Counted from the first letter of the stretch, positions 53,618 through 63,649 are shown. The stretch: 64,000 nucleotides of DNA from Pseudomonadota bacterium (GCA_027592275.1 JAQCKF010000003.1:113132-177131); one strand, 5' to 3'. Made by a program: numbers and translations. Notes: generated from the sequence alone by a model not told the origin.

Positions 53618-55057
53618 ATGGGAAAGCCAACAGGATTTAAGGAATTTACTCGCCAGACCGAGCCTTATCGCAATGCGATGGACCGGTTGCTGGACTATAA
53701 AGAAATTTATACAAGCCACAATGACGAACTCCTGAACCGTCAAGGTGCTCGCTGCATGGATTGTGGCGTGCCCTTTTGTCAATCAGAAGAAGGCTGCCCG
53801 GTCTACAATCTAATTCCTGAGTGGAACGATCTAATCTACAAGGGTCGCTGGAAAGAAGCGCTAGAGCGTTTGCATAAAACCAATAACTTCCCAGAATTCA
53901 CCGGGCGTGTTTGTCCTGCACCGTGCGAAGGAGCCTGCGTCCTCGGCGTCAACGAGCCCGCAGTAACAATCAAGAACATCGAGTGCGCAATAGCAGATAA
54001 GGGTTTCGAGAATGGCTGGGTAGTAGCGAACCCTCCACAGCAGCGTAGCGATAAGAAGGTGGCGATCATCGGCTCAGGGCCTGCAGGACTGGCAGCAGCA
54101 GCGCAGCTGAACCTCGCGGGACATAACGTCACCGTCTATGAGAGAGACGATCGCATTGGCGGATTGCTGATGTATGGCATACCCAACATGAAGTTAGAGA
54201 AGGACGTGGTCGATAGGCGCGTGAACTTACTCAGAGAAGAAGGCATTAACTTTGTAGCCAATGCCGACGTAGGCGGCAGTGGCGAGAATGGCGTTGATGT
54301 TGAGCAGCTACTGAACGACAACGATGCCCTACTATTAGCGACCGGCGCTACTACTGCTCGCGACCTCAACATCCCAAACCGTGAAGGCGAGGGTATTCAT
54401 CTGGCGATGGAGTTCTTGCACAAGAACACGAAGAGCCTTTTGGATTCTAATCTAGAAGACGACAACTATCTAAGTGCGAAGGGCAAGAAAGTCATCGTCA
54501 TCGGCGGAGGCGATACCGGTACCGACTGTATAGGCACCTCCCTACGACACGGCTGTCAGTCATTAGTGAATTTCGAGATCATGTCCATTCCCCCTCTCGA
54601 TCGGGCAGACGACAACCCCTGGCCACTGTGGCCCAAGATCTACAGAGTAGATTATGGTCATCAGGAAGCCGCCGAGAAATTTGGCAATGATCCTCGAGTG
54701 TATTCGATCTCTGGAAAAGAGATCGTGCGAGATGCCGATGGGCGCCTAAAGGGCATCAACACAGTAAATGTGGATGAGAAATTCAATGAGGTTCCTGGCA
54801 GTGAACAGTTCTGGGAAGCCGACCTAATCCTCCTATCCATGGGCTTCTTAGGGCCGGAGCACTATCTTAGTGAATCCTTAGACCTAGAACTCGATCTGCG
54901 CTCCAATTACAAAGCAGAGTATCGCGATTTTCAAACATCCAAGGCCAAAGTCTTTGCCGCTGGCGATTGCCGCCGTGGGCAATCACTGGTGGTTCGCGCT
55001 ATCGATGAAGGCAGACTAGTAGCCGAGAAGATCGATAGGTTCCTAAGCGCGAAATAG
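53618..55057 (+). CDS. gltD: Glutamate synthase small (beta) subunit
   Basis: This 479-residue flavoprotein delivers NADPH electrons to GltB. Cysteine clusters for the 4Fe-4S centres stand in [22 protein letters not shown] and [15 protein letters not shown]; the FAD-binding motif is [15 protein letters not shown], and the NADPH-binding motif [11 protein letters not shown]. The final [19 protein letters not shown] is typical of the family. The gap of 75 bases after gltB has no terminator. Together the two genes give the complete NADPH-dependent GOGAT. Confidence 0.97.
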   Translation: MGKPTGFKEFTRQTEPYRNAMDRLLDYKEIYTSHNDELLNRQGARCMDCGVPFCQSEEGCPVYNLIPEWNDLIYKGRWKEALERLHKTNNFPEFTGRVCPAPCEGACVLGVNEPAVTIKNIECAIADKGFENGWVVANPPQQRSDKKVAIIGSGPAGLAAAAQLNLAGHNVTVYERDDRIGGLLMYGIPNMKLEKDVVDRRVNLLREEGINFVANADVGGSGENGVDVEQLLNDNDALLLATGATTARDLNIPNREGEGIHLAMEFLHKNTKSLLDSNLEDDNYLSAKGKKVIVIGGGDTGTDCIGTSLRHGCQSLVNFEIMSIPPLDRADDNPWPLWPKIYRVDYGHQEAAEKFGNDPRVYSISGKEIVRDADGRLKGINTVNVDEKFNEVPGSEQFWEADLILLSMGFLGPEHYLSESLDLELDLRSNYKAEYRDFQTSKAKVFAAGDCRRGQSLVVRAIDEGRLVAEKIDRFLSAK

Positions 55058-55279
55058 AAAACCAGGCTCCACTGCCACGTTAGCCACGATTCCCACGCAC
55101 AAACCACTCATGAATAGTGGTGATCCTGTCGTATTAGCTGCTGCGTCAGGCCGAACAGAGCCCTCTCGCGAAAAAATTCATAATCTTACGAAAAATTTAG
55201 CAAAGTGCCCTCAAGACCAGTATATTTGACATCGGCGCCTCTAGAGCGCTCGAAAATATACAAAAAAAGGAAGCATTAG

Positions 55280-56794
55280 ATGTCCTCATCAGCAACTCAT
55301 CATTACCCCGATTCGCCACTCGCCATGTTCCTTGGGCATACGCCTGTTTGGTACAAAAAAGCCGTATTAGCGGCTCTTGTATTGAATGTTGTTTTTTACT
55401 TTACGCTTGGGGCACTGCTTACTTCTTGGATAATTCTTTTCGAGTTCATTTTTACTCTCGCCATGGCTCTAAAATGCTTCCCACTGCAACCGGGCGGCCT
55501 GCTTGCGATACAGGTGCTGGTGATGCAACTCACCGACTCGCACCATGTCTACGAAGAGGTTGAGCATGGCCTGCCAGTGATCCTACTGGTTATCTTCATG
55601 GTGGCCGGTGTGCATTTCCTAAGAGAGATGCTGTTTAAATTCATGAACAAGGTGCTTCTGGGCATCAAGTCCCGAGTAATAATGAATGTCACAACCATTG
55701 TTGTCGTGGCAATGCTGTCGGCCTTCCTAGATGCGTTGACGATCCTGGCCGTCCTCATAGCTCTCGCCACAGCCTTTTATGATGTCTATGACAAAGTGGT
55801 TTCGAAAATAGGTTATGCCGACGATCCGACAGATGAAACGGATAGTCACATTGAAGATTTACACCGTGAAGATCTCGATGGTTTCCGTGCGTTCCTGCGC
55901 GGACTTCTCATGCATGGCGCTATTGGCACCGCCATCGGCGGCGTATGTACGTTAGTGGGCGAGCCTGAGAATATCGTTATCGGTAGCGCGGCCGAATGGG
56001 ACTTCGTTACATTCGCCACAATGGTTGGACCCGCAACGATCCCAACACTCATCGCCGGCGTACTTACCTGTTTTCTTTTAGAGAAGGCGGGTTGGTTTGG
56101 CTATGGTGCTGAACTGCCAGCGGCCGTGCGGAAAATTCTGGCTGATGAAGATGCGGCGCTACAGGCGAAAGCCACTAGGGGAGATACCTTAGTAATCTAC
56201 TTTCAGGCTGTCGTAGCTGTCTTAATGATTGTTGCCCTATCTCTTCACCTTGCAGAGATCGGACTTATCGGACTAGCTGTGATCATCCTCGCCTCATCAA
56301 TGATCGGCGTTACCGACGAGCATTCAATCGGACAGGCATTTACGGAAGGACTTCCTTTCGCATCACTGCTAGTCGTGTTCTACGTCATCGTCGCTATGAT
56401 CAATAGCCAAGAGATGTTCACTCCAGTCATGAACTGGGTATTGGAGATGGAAGGTAGCCAGCAGGTCTTCATGGTATTCCTTACCAACGGCTTCTTATCC
56501 GCCATTAGTGACAACGTGTTTGTAGCTACGATCTACATGAATCAGATCACGCCATTGATGGAGCAGGGCTTAATGACTCGAGAAATCTTCGAGGCTCAGT
56601 CAGTCGCCGTAGTAATGGGAACGGGCATCCCAAGCATGTCCACACCAAATGGCCAGGCTGCATTCCTGTTCTTACTAATGTCGTCAATCGCACCGCGAAT
56701 TCGACTAGGCTATGGTCGCATGGTCTATATGGCGCTGCCGTACTTCCTAGTCTGTACTTCGGTTGCCGGTATCATCATGTACAACTGGCTTTAA
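55280..56794 (+). CDS. nhaB: Na+/H+ antiporter NhaB
   Basis: This 504-residue inner-membrane antiporter exchanges Na+ for H+, which fits a marine host. Length and order of about a dozen hydrophobic segments match NhaB (E. coli 513). Recognisable blocks are MFLGHTPVWYKKAVLAAL at the N terminus, the helix-loop PLQPGGLLAIQVLVMQLTDS, GTAIGGVCTLVGEPENIVIGSAAEW and ISDNVFVATIYMNQ. The ATG at 55280 has AAAAAAGGAAGC upstream, a good ribosome site. The gene has its own region of 222 bases after gltD and ends at a strong terminator. Confidence 0.96.
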   Translation: MSSSATHHYPDSPLAMFLGHTPVWYKKAVLAALVLNVVFYFTLGALLTSWIILFEFIFTLAMALKCFPLQPGGLLAIQVLVMQLTDSHHVYEEVEHGLPVILLVIFMVAGVHFLREMLFKFMNKVLLGIKSRVIMNVTTIVVVAMLSAFLDALTILAVLIALATAFYDVYDKVVSKIGYADDPTDETDSHIEDLHREDLDGFRAFLRGLLMHGAIGTAIGGVCTLVGEPENIVIGSAAEWDFVTFATMVGPATIPTLIAGVLTCFLLEKAGWFGYGAELPAAVRKILADEDAALQAKATRGDTLVIYFQAVVAVLMIVALSLHLAEIGLIGLAVIILASSMIGVTDEHSIGQAFTEGLPFASLLVVFYVIVAMINSQEMFTPVMNWVLEMEGSQQVFMVFLTNGFLSAISDNVFVATIYMNQITPLMEQGLMTREIFEAQSVAVVMGTGIPSMSTPNGQAAFLFLLMSSIAPRIRLGYGRMVYMALPYFLVCTSVAGIIMYNWL

Positions 56795-56833
56795 TAGAGC
56801 TTGGCAGGATTGCACCTGATTCGAGGTGCATAG

Positions 56834-56863
56834 AAAAGGGAAGAGCATTGCTCTTCCCTTTTT
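56834..56863 (+). terminator. Intrinsic terminator after nhaB
   Basis: AAAAGGGAAGAGC (56834-56846), loop ATT, GCTCTTCCCTTTT plus one T: a 13-bp stem. A second small hairpin TGCACCT/AGGTGCA stands directly before it. Both lie between nhaB and the ABC pair. Confidence 0.93.
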
Positions 56864-56954
56864 CCGTTCTGGCTATAGCTTTTTACCGTTGGTTCTTTAC
56901 GCGACCTCTTTGGAGAAGCGATGTTGTTTGTCCCCAACGTGATTCCCAGATTCC

Positions 56955-57986
56955 TTGATCCTTCGAAGATGCGGCAAATTTTCCCTCCTCTTAAACCCTG
57001 TTTCAAAATCCCCTTCTCACGCTCAGGCTGAAGCCGAATCGAGTTCCGTCTTAAGTCTACAGAATGTTTCCAAAACCTACGGCGAATTCACAGCGGTAGA
57101 CGATATAAGCTTTTCTATTCCAAAGGGCTCGATCTATGGTTTTCTTGGCCCTAATGGTGCTGGTAAGACCACCACGATTCGCATGATTCTCGAAATCATA
57201 AAACCCAGCAGCGGCAGCGTCAGTATCCTAGGTCACTCGTCAGCCCTAGATGTACGCAATCAAATTGGCTATTTGCCCGAAGAGAAAGGCCTCTACAAGA
57301 AGATGAAGGTGTGGGCGCTGATTCAATACTTCGCCATGTTGAAAGGCATGAAGAAACACGAGGCAAAGGACCAGGCTTGGCATCTGCTAGAAAAGTACGG
57401 TTTGAAAGATTTCGCCGAATCGAAAGTTGAATCACTCTCCAAAGGCATGGGACAAAAAGTTCAGGTGCTCTCGGCTGTGGCACACGAACCCGAATTAGTG
57501 ATTTTGGATGAGCCTTTCTCTGGGCTAGATCCGGTCAATCAGACCGTGTTAGAAGATCTCATCAAGGATATGGCAAAGAATGGTCAGACCGTAATTTTTT
57601 CGACTCATGTTATGCAACATGCTGAGCGGCTATGTGATCATATTCTGCTGATCGCGAAGGGTCGCAAGATCTTCGATGGAACCGTCAGTGAGGCCAAGGC
57701 TACTATCCCACGTCGAGTCATGCTCGAATCGGCGGGCGATGTCGCGTCATTGAATTCCATCGATGGCGTCATGGAAATAGTACGAGTTGAAGAAGTGGAC
57801 GTCAGTGATTCAGCTAAGCAGCAATGGCAGTTGCAGATAAGCGAGCAATTAAATCCACAGGACATCTTGCGAAGCTGTTTCGAGAAAAATATTTTACTAA
57901 GCCGATTCGAATTCACCGAACCCAGCCTGCACGATGTTTTCGTTCACCTGGTTGGTGACGATGCGAAGGAGCATGCCTTCAGATGA
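56955..57986 (+). CDS. ABC transporter ATP-binding protein, NatA-like
   Basis: This ATPase of an ABC-2 type exporter has Walker A FLGPNGAGKTTTIRM, Q-loop in IGYLPEEKGLYKKMKV, signature SLSKGMGQKVQVL (a SKGM variant as usual in this class), and Walker B ELVILDEPFSGLDPVN, then the switch histidine in TVIFSTHVMQHAE. The C-terminal extension after about residue 240 is typical of NatA-like proteins. The start is uncertain: the listed TTG gives a polar 30-residue N-terminal extension, and no ATG exists before the Walker A. The next gene starts inside its stop codon (ATGA), coupling the two. The pair probably exports Na+, lipid or a drug; substrate unknown. Confidence 0.85.
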   Translation: MILRRCGKFSLLLNPVSKSPSHAQAEAESSSVLSLQNVSKTYGEFTAVDDISFSIPKGSIYGFLGPNGAGKTTTIRMILEIIKPSSGSVSILGHSSALDVRNQIGYLPEEKGLYKKMKVWALIQYFAMLKGMKKHEAKDQAWHLLEKYGLKDFAESKVESLSKGMGQKVQVLSAVAHEPELVILDEPFSGLDPVNQTVLEDLIKDMAKNGQTVIFSTHVMQHAERLCDHILLIAKGRKIFDGTVSEAKATIPRRVMLESAGDVASLNSIDGVMEIVRVEEVDVSDSAKQQWQLQISEQLNPQDILRSCFEKNILLSRFEFTEPSLHDVFVHLVGDDAKEHAFR

Positions 57987-59563
57987 ACATGATTCGATTA
58001 ATAGCTTGGCGCGAATACATGGAAAACGTGAAGACTAAAGGATTCTGGGCGGGTATTTTAATCTTCCCTATAATTTTTACGGCCGTTTATTTCCTGCAGA
58101 CTACACTCTCCAATGCGACCCCTACCCGATATTACATCTTTGTGGATCAATCAGGCGAGTACACAGAAGCTGTAGAGACAGCAATAGAACGCGAGCACCA
58201 GCGACGAATTCTAGGAGAGTTCGTAAGCTATTTAATGGAGAACCGAAAGGAATCTAATCTCGATCTCACGGCTGTCGGACAAACCAATCCCGCAGACCAA
58301 TTAATAGACGGCGCCGATGCAGACGAAGTAGCAGCACTGGAACAGTGGTTAGACAGTGGCGGCCTGAATTTCGCTCTGACAATGGCGCGCCCGGCACTAA
58401 AGGAAGAGATACCGCCTTTTGAACAACCCTCGCGACAGTTTATCTCCGCGGAACTGCCCGAAGGTATCGATAGCTCGGCAACGCCCGAAGAGATAGCGCA
58501 GGCGCTTCGACCCTATCTCAGTGGCGATAGAAAGCTAATGGTGAATTCACAGCCCAGCGACCTATTCGCGTTAATTCTTATTCCTGCCAACGTGAATGAG
58601 GATGTCTCGCGCCCTGGCGTCATTGTTCAGCCAGCCGGCCGACCCACAGGTATTCAGTACTGGGCGAGAAACCTCACAGACTCCCGCCTACCAGATGCCA
58701 TTAGTAGTAGTATCAATTCAGAGATTCGTAATCGCGAATACATAGGGCTGGGAGTAGACAATCAGATCGTCCTTAACGTGCAACGCACGCGCATGCCCAT
58801 TAGCCAGCTCGACCCGACTGCAGCGATCGGTGAAGAAGCCGTTAGCGTAGCAGACACCTTCCGGCAACTCGCACCGATCGGTTTCGTGTATCTGATGTTT
58901 ATATCCTTGATGCAAAGCGTTCAATACCTGCTGAGCAACACTATAGAAGAGAAATCGAATCGCATTATCGAAGTGTTGCTCGCCTCGGTGACTGCAGGCG
59001 AACTCATGATGGGAAAACTCCTAGGGATTGGCCTTTCAGGTTTAACGACTATCGGGGTGTGGCTACTTTCGTTCTTCCTGTTCATTACTCTCTATCAAAG
59101 TAGTCAGACAGAACTTATTGGTCAGATACTGGATGTGATTCTCGGCTCTGAATTAATCCCCTGGTTTGTGTTCTATTATTTCGCTGGATACGCGCTGTAC
59201 TCTGGCGTTTTTCTCGCTATAGGGAGTCTGTGTAATACCTTGAAAGAAGCACAGGCGATGATGATGCCGATGATCTTGATTCAGGTGATCCCACTCGCGA
59301 TGATGGTGTTTGTGGTTCGCGATCCGGACAATACGATAGTTAGAATCATGTCCTGGTTCCCTCTATTTACTCCCTACCTCATGATGAATCGCGCAGCTGC
59401 CGATCCGCCACTTATCGATGTGATTGGCACCACCATTGTGTTACTTCCAAGCATCGTCTTCGTTCTCTGGCTCTCTGGCAAGGTCTTTCGCATGGGCGTA
59501 CTGCGTACCGGCCAGCCACCTAGGCTGATTGAGCTTCTACGCATGATGCGCCAAGGAAATTAG
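57983..59563 (+). CDS. ABC-2 type permease, NatB-like
   Basis: This 526-residue membrane protein has one N-terminal helix (GFWAGILIFPIIFTAVYFLQ), a large periplasmic domain of about 270 residues, then five to six helices with VYLMFISLMQSVQYLLSNTIEEKSNRIIEVLLAS, the marker of ABC-2 permeases of the NatB/YhgE type, and a final helix TIVLLPSIVFVLWLSGKVF. With the ATPase before it (four-base overlap) it forms a complete exporter, two copies of each subunit being likely. The substrate is unknown. It ends 17 bases before a convergent gene. Confidence 0.88.
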   Translation: MNMIRLIAWREYMENVKTKGFWAGILIFPIIFTAVYFLQTTLSNATPTRYYIFVDQSGEYTEAVETAIEREHQRRILGEFVSYLMENRKESNLDLTAVGQTNPADQLIDGADADEVAALEQWLDSGGLNFALTMARPALKEEIPPFEQPSRQFISAELPEGIDSSATPEEIAQALRPYLSGDRKLMVNSQPSDLFALILIPANVNEDVSRPGVIVQPAGRPTGIQYWARNLTDSRLPDAISSSINSEIRNREYIGLGVDNQIVLNVQRTRMPISQLDPTAAIGEEAVSVADTFRQLAPIGFVYLMFISLMQSVQYLLSNTIEEKSNRIIEVLLASVTAGELMMGKLLGIGLSGLTTIGVWLLSFFLFITLYQSSQTELIGQILDVILGSELIPWFVFYYFAGYALYSGVFLAIGSLCNTLKEAQAMMMPMILIQVIPLAMMVFVVRDPDNTIVRIMSWFPLFTPYLMMNRAAADPPLIDVIGTTIVLLPSIVFVLWLSGKVFRMGVLRTGQPPRLIELLRMMRQGN

Positions 59564-59579
59564 CAGTCTTAGGAGCGAT

Positions 59580-59936
59580 CTAGTTTTTCGGGGGAGTTAC
59601 GGTACGAGCCGATGTCTGTCCGCAATGCACGCATTGCTTGGTTAATAAATTCAGAAAAATGCTCTTTACATAAAATTGTTTACAACAGTTAGGACAATTT
59701 CTCATCGACATATCGATTGCAAACCCGGCGTATACAGCCATGTAAATCCACATCATAGAATCGATGCTGTGCCCATTGTTAAGCAGCATCCAGATCGCTA
59801 CAACATACACCGGTAGAGTCAAGAAACAGACAGCGAGACGAGTCCGTGCTCTGACGATGCCGCGCAGATCCTTACCAAACTTCACGGAATCCCGGGTTTC
59901 GGGGGTTTTCTCATTGGGCTTCTGAGATTTAGGCAT
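59580..59936 (-). CDS. Two-helix membrane protein with zinc-ribbon-like tail
   Basis: This 118-residue protein has two hydrophobic segments (LAVCFLTLPVYVVAIWML and MMWIYMAVYAGFAIDM) and a C-terminal pair of CxxC motifs: RNCPNCCKQFYV and KQCVHCGQTSA, spaced 22 residues as in a zinc ribbon. It probably stays in the inner membrane with the ribbon in the cytoplasm. I do not recognise the family. It stands 19 bases after the LysE gene on the same strand, so it may be the last gene of that transcript. ATG at 59936 is followed by basic residues. Confidence 0.7.
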   Translation of the reverse strand: MPKSQKPNEKTPETRDSVKFGKDLRGIVRARTRLAVCFLTLPVYVVAIWMLLNNGHSIDSMMWIYMAVYAGFAIDMSMRNCPNCCKQFYVKSIFLNLLTKQCVHCGQTSARTVTPPKN

Positions 59937-59955
59937 TCGCTTGAGAGGGCTCTTG

Positions 59956-60585
59956 TCAGACTAATAACGAATTTACCGCGTTCCATCCCTGAATTAAACC
60001 AATAAATAATAATATACCTGCCAGCAAGCGATTAACCACAGTACTGCTTTCTTGTAGGCGGGTTTTCAAATAAGTGCTCGCTACAATAAAGCCGTATAAC
60101 GCGACCAACTTACCAATGAATACCCCAAGCAGAAACCAAGCTAGGGTCAGCCCCATGTACTGAAACTCGAAGTACTGACTTATGGTCGCTAAGGCGAAGA
60201 TCCAAAATGGTACGGCTTGGGGATTCAGCCCCGCAATTATTAGTCCGTTTCGGAAGAAGGATAACGGCCTACTTTGTTGCTTCTTCAGAGTTGGTTCTGC
60301 TTTGCGAGTAAATATGAAAATGGCCAAGGCAATAAAAACAAATGCCAAGAAAAATTTGACGAAGACATTTGCATCGAGAAACGAGCTAATTAGCGCACCG
60401 AAGCATATGGCAATCAACGCCTGCAGACTCTCGATTATTGAGGCAGCGAATGCGATTTCGATACCGCTGCGGCGGTCGTAGTCGATAGTCGTCTTTACTA
60501 CCGCCAGATTGATCGGTCCGAATGGAATAGTTCCTAGTAAGCAGACGAGAAAACCAACAAAAAGATAAAGGAATGGATTTTCCAT
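59956..60585 (-). CDS. LysE-family amino-acid exporter
   Basis: This 209-residue membrane protein has six hydrophobic segments and the LysE opening GFLVCLLGTIPFGPINLAVVKTTI (the P-F-G-P-x-N block), a middle AGLNPQAVPFWIFALATI and a final helix AGILLFIGLIQGWNAV. LysE-family members export amino acids or cations such as manganese; the substrate here is unknown. It starts two bases past the stop of the ABC exporter gene (60588), so both are translated from one message, and a shared function in export is likely. Start ATG 60585 has AAAGGG about a dozen bases upstream. Confidence 0.85.
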   Translation of the reverse strand: MENPFLYLFVGFLVCLLGTIPFGPINLAVVKTTIDYDRRSGIEIAFAASIIESLQALIAICFGALISSFLDANVFVKFFLAFVFIALAIFIFTRKAEPTLKKQQSRPLSFFRNGLIIAGLNPQAVPFWIFALATISQYFEFQYMGLTLAWFLLGVFIGKLVALYGFIVASTYLKTRLQESSTVVNRLLAGILLFIGLIQGWNAVNSLLV

Positions 60586-60587
60586 AT

Positions 60588-62417
60588 TTATTGATAACCC
60601 TTTGCTTGCAAATTAAACAGGGTAGCGTACTGCCCATCAAGATCAAGTAACTGTTGATGGCTGCCCTGCTCCATTATCTCCGCCTTCTCTAGCACGATAA
60701 TATGATTAGCCATGCGTACAGTTGAGAATCTATGAGAAATAATAATTGAAATTCGATTGTTGGTTAAATCAGCAAAATACGCAAAAATTTCGGCCTCGGC
60801 TCGCGCATCGATAGCCGCCGTAGGTTCATCCAGAATCAAGATGTCCGCTTTGCTACGCATAAAGGCGCGAGACAACGCGATTTTTTGCCACTGGCCGCCG
60901 GACAATTCCTGCCCATCCTTGAACCAAGTGCCGAGCTGCGTCTCGTATTTGCGGGGTAAGTCTTTCACGAATGCCTCAGCCATACCCTTGCGTGCTGCCT
61001 CGGAAATTTGATCGTCATTGCCGATGCTATCAACATCGCCAATTCCAATATTCTCGCCAACGATCAGCTGATAACGAGCAAAGTCCTGAAATATCACTCC
61101 AATCTTTTCACGGATAGTATCAAGATCCCACTCTTGAAGGTCCAATCCATCGACGAGTATTCGTCCCTCAGTTGGAGCATACAGACGAGTAAGCAATTTA
61201 ATCAGCGTAGTCTTGCCACTACCATTCTCACCTACGATCGCCAGACTCTCGCCGGGGATGATGTGCAAATTGATGCAGTTCAAGGCAGGCGTCTGCGCCC
61301 CTGGATAGGAGAAACTAACATTCTCAAAACGAATTCCATCGGCGGGGTCGGGGCCCTGTGTCTTATCTCCCGTATGCTCCGGCACCTTGTGTTCCAAGAA
61401 TTCAGTCAGATTCGACAGGTAGAGATTATCTTCATACATACCATTTATCGAGGTCAGGCTATTTGTCACGGAATTCTGACCAAGGCGGAACTGTGCGATG
61501 TACATCGTCATCTGCCCGATAGTGATGACGCCCGCGATGGCAGCAAAGCCTACCCAGCCATAGGCGAAGTAGAACGCTGCGCTGGCAAACAGGCCTAGAA
61601 CATATCCCCAGAAACCTCTTCTTAGAACCAGGGATCGATCTTCTTTATAGATATTGCGAAAGATATCCACGTAACGCTCTAGGAACAACTTACCTAACTG
61701 CAAGAGCTTTACTTCCTTAACTCCATCTTCACGCGTCAGCACCATTTCTAGATAGATCTGCATGCGTCGTTCGGCTGAACGCCTACGGTGTATGCGAAAT
61801 GCCTCGCCTGAAAATTTCGCCTCAGCAAGGAACGCAGGAACGCCAGCTAGGCCAAGTAGCAATACTGCATAAGGAGAGAATTGAAAAAGCCATATACCAA
61901 TTGTAGTAAGAGCGATGACATCTCTAAATAGATCGAACGTCTTTATTACAAGACTAAGCGGTCTACTGGATGCTTCGCGACGAGCACGCACGAGCTTGTC
62001 GTAGTACTCCGCATCTTCGAAGTGCGCTAACTCGAGAGTAAGAGCCTTTTCAAGAATCATTACGTTGATCTTGTTGCCCAATAACACGCGCAATATGGAT
62101 TGGCAGACCGTGCTGATGCGTTGAGCACCGGTCATCAACACTACTAATCCGGCTTCCAGAAACACATAGTAAAGTGCATCGCTGCGCAATTGTTCTGCGT
62201 TGCTACCATCATCTTGAACCGCAGTGGAAACTACGTCGACGAATAGTCCGCCTACAGAAGCAATCAATGCTGGGAGGAAGCCGGACACTAAGGTCGTCAG
62301 CGCCATGACGATCGTGAGCTTCGCACTGGTACTCCAAACGATCTTTAGAGCGACACCGCTATATTGAAACACCGAAAGGAATTTCTTAATGGGATTTTGA
62401 GGATCTTGCTTTTCCAA
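60588..62417 (-). CDS. ABC exporter with fused membrane and ATPase domains
   Basis: This 609-residue half-transporter of the type I exporter class has six membrane segments (residues about 30-340) and a C-terminal ATPase: Walker A AIVGENGSGKTTLIKLL, signature ELSGGQWQKIALSRAF, Walker B ILILDEPTAAID and the switch in IISHRFSTVRMA. It works as a dimer. The membrane half contains EDAEYYDKLVRARREASSRPL, a block seen in exporters linked to peptide or lipid transport. No peptidase domain is present. Together with the LysE-like gene it probably forms an export operon. Start ATG 62417. Confidence 0.9.
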   Translation of the reverse strand: MEKQDPQNPIKKFLSVFQYSGVALKIVWSTSAKLTIVMALTTLVSGFLPALIASVGGLFVDVVSTAVQDDGSNAEQLRSDALYYVFLEAGLVVLMTGAQRISTVCQSILRVLLGNKINVMILEKALTLELAHFEDAEYYDKLVRARREASSRPLSLVIKTFDLFRDVIALTTIGIWLFQFSPYAVLLLGLAGVPAFLAEAKFSGEAFRIHRRRSAERRMQIYLEMVLTREDGVKEVKLLQLGKLFLERYVDIFRNIYKEDRSLVLRRGFWGYVLGLFASAAFYFAYGWVGFAAIAGVITIGQMTMYIAQFRLGQNSVTNSLTSINGMYEDNLYLSNLTEFLEHKVPEHTGDKTQGPDPADGIRFENVSFSYPGAQTPALNCINLHIIPGESLAIVGENGSGKTTLIKLLTRLYAPTEGRILVDGLDLQEWDLDTIREKIGVIFQDFARYQLIVGENIGIGDVDSIGNDDQISEAARKGMAEAFVKDLPRKYETQLGTWFKDGQELSGGQWQKIALSRAFMRSKADILILDEPTAAIDARAEAEIFAYFADLTNNRISIIISHRFSTVRMANHIIVLEKAEIMEQGSHQQLLDLDGQYATLFNLQAKGYQ

Positions 62418-62451
62418 ACTATGCTCAGTACTTTAGATTCGAACTAGGAAT

Positions 62452-62486
62452 AAAAAAAGGGTCTTAGTTAGCACCAAGACCCTTCA
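62452..62486 (-). terminator. Intrinsic terminator of the methyltransferase gene
   Basis: AAGGGTCTT pairs with AAGACCCTT; read leftward the hairpin is followed by seven T. It sits between the methyltransferase-like gene and the ABC exporter gene, both on the minus strand. Confidence 0.85.
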
Positions 62487-62537
62487 CTTTTTATCTTGCT
62501 ATAGATTAGTAAAGTTTCGAACTACTACATTTATAAA

Positions 62538-63245
62538 CTATAACTTCATGAACTTAAGAACGATGCGATCAGTATTGCGTTCCAGCGATGGATCGAATGG
62601 ACCAACCGAATGATCATCTGCGTCGTTATTTAGCACGTCACTAACACCCGCCAGTACGAAGCCAGATTCAAGCACTGCCTTAACAGCATCTTCGAATGCG
62701 ATTCTATGCAAAGTTGCATTGTCCGCGCCAGAAGTACCCTCGTGATCAATAACAGCTAATATTCCACCGGATTTCAGCGCGCCCATTACCTGACCTAGAA
62801 TGCCTTGAGCAGCCGCTGGGTCGGAATTGTGAAAATCATGGAAGTTCAATGCTGTGATTGCAAAGTCCACTGAGTTCGCTGAGATATCAGAAATTGGTGT
62901 CAGCCACTCGTCTACATTTGACAGACGCCCAGCTCTGGCTGTCGCTGCCTCAGCAGCACGGCCTCCTGGTCGATTCTGCATAAGCACCTTACCGTTAGGG
63001 CCTACTGCGTAGGACAGAACTTCTGTGTACCAGCCACCGGATGCATTGATATCCAGCACAGTCATTCCAGCTTCCAAACCAAGAGCATCCAAGACTGCTG
63101 GAGCCTGACGGCTGGCGTCTCTTTCTTTATCAGCCGCTGGACGATCGGGATTTGCCATCGCTCTTTCTAGAGCGGCCATATCGAGCGCCTGAGCGCTGCT
63201 GCAAACTAAGCTGCAAATTGCGAGCAAAGATAATACGGATTTCAT
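62538..63245 (-). CDS. Exported methyltransferase-like protein
   Basis: This 235-residue protein has a signal peptide (KSVLSLLAICSLVCSSAQALD) and a class I SAM methyltransferase fold: motif I is VLDINASGGWYTEVLS, close to the usual D-x-G-x-G-G, and the later DFAITALNFHDFHN and ILAVIDHEG lines match a predicted exported methyltransferase family (COG4798-like). SAM is not known to be present in the periplasm, so either it is cleaved late, or it uses another ligand. The ATG at 63245 is preferred over 63251 because AAGGG then stands eight bases upstream. Single gene with own terminator. Confidence 0.8.
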   Translation of the reverse strand: MKSVLSLLAICSLVCSSAQALDMAALERAMANPDRPAADKERDASRQAPAVLDALGLEAGMTVLDINASGGWYTEVLSYAVGPNGKVLMQNRPGGRAAEAATARAGRLSNVDEWLTPISDISANSVDFAITALNFHDFHNSDPAAAQGILGQVMGALKSGGILAVIDHEGTSGADNATLHRIAFEDAVKAVLESGFVLAGVSDVLNNDADDHSVGPFDPSLERNTDRIVLKFMKL

Positions 63246-63460
63246 AATCATGACCCTTTTATGTGAGTTCCTAGAGTTGATCCTGCCAAATATCTTTAGT
63301 GGTGGCTTTCAACTGGATAATCTCCGTGAAAGCACCTATTTTTAAAGATAGGTTTCAAATACAGGGCATAGGAGCATAAACCAAGCACGGTGGGGAGTAC
63401 ACAGTTATTCGATGAGTCGAATAACCGCTCTAGAGGGCCGTTTTACGGGTGTTCCGAGGG

Positions 63461-63649
63461 TCAGTGGAGGCGGCGTTCCATCTTAAGTTCGGACTCGAAA
63501 AAGTCTTTTACCTGCAGTAATTGCGTCACATCACCCTCACTTTCCATGAGAGGCATGTGCATTTCAATATCGCCCAGAATATTAGTAATACTGCTTGTAT
63601 CTAAAGTACTGAGATCCAGATCAAACGGGAAATTAGATTCCTTTGACAT
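63461..63649 (-). CDS. Small acidic protein, unknown
   Basis: The ATG at 63649 gives 62 residues, SKESNFPFDLDLSTLDTSSI, then GDIEMHMPLMESEGDVTQLL and a charged helical end FFESELKMERRLH. The frame is open to 63703, but that part is only serine-rich and has no ribosome site; AGGGAG stands 11 bases before the ATG. There is no signal peptide or cysteine. Family not recognised, so it may be a small regulatory protein or a chance frame. Confidence 0.5.
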   Translation of the reverse strand: MSKESNFPFDLDLSTLDTSSITNILGDIEMHMPLMESEGDVTQLLQVKDFFESELKMERRLH

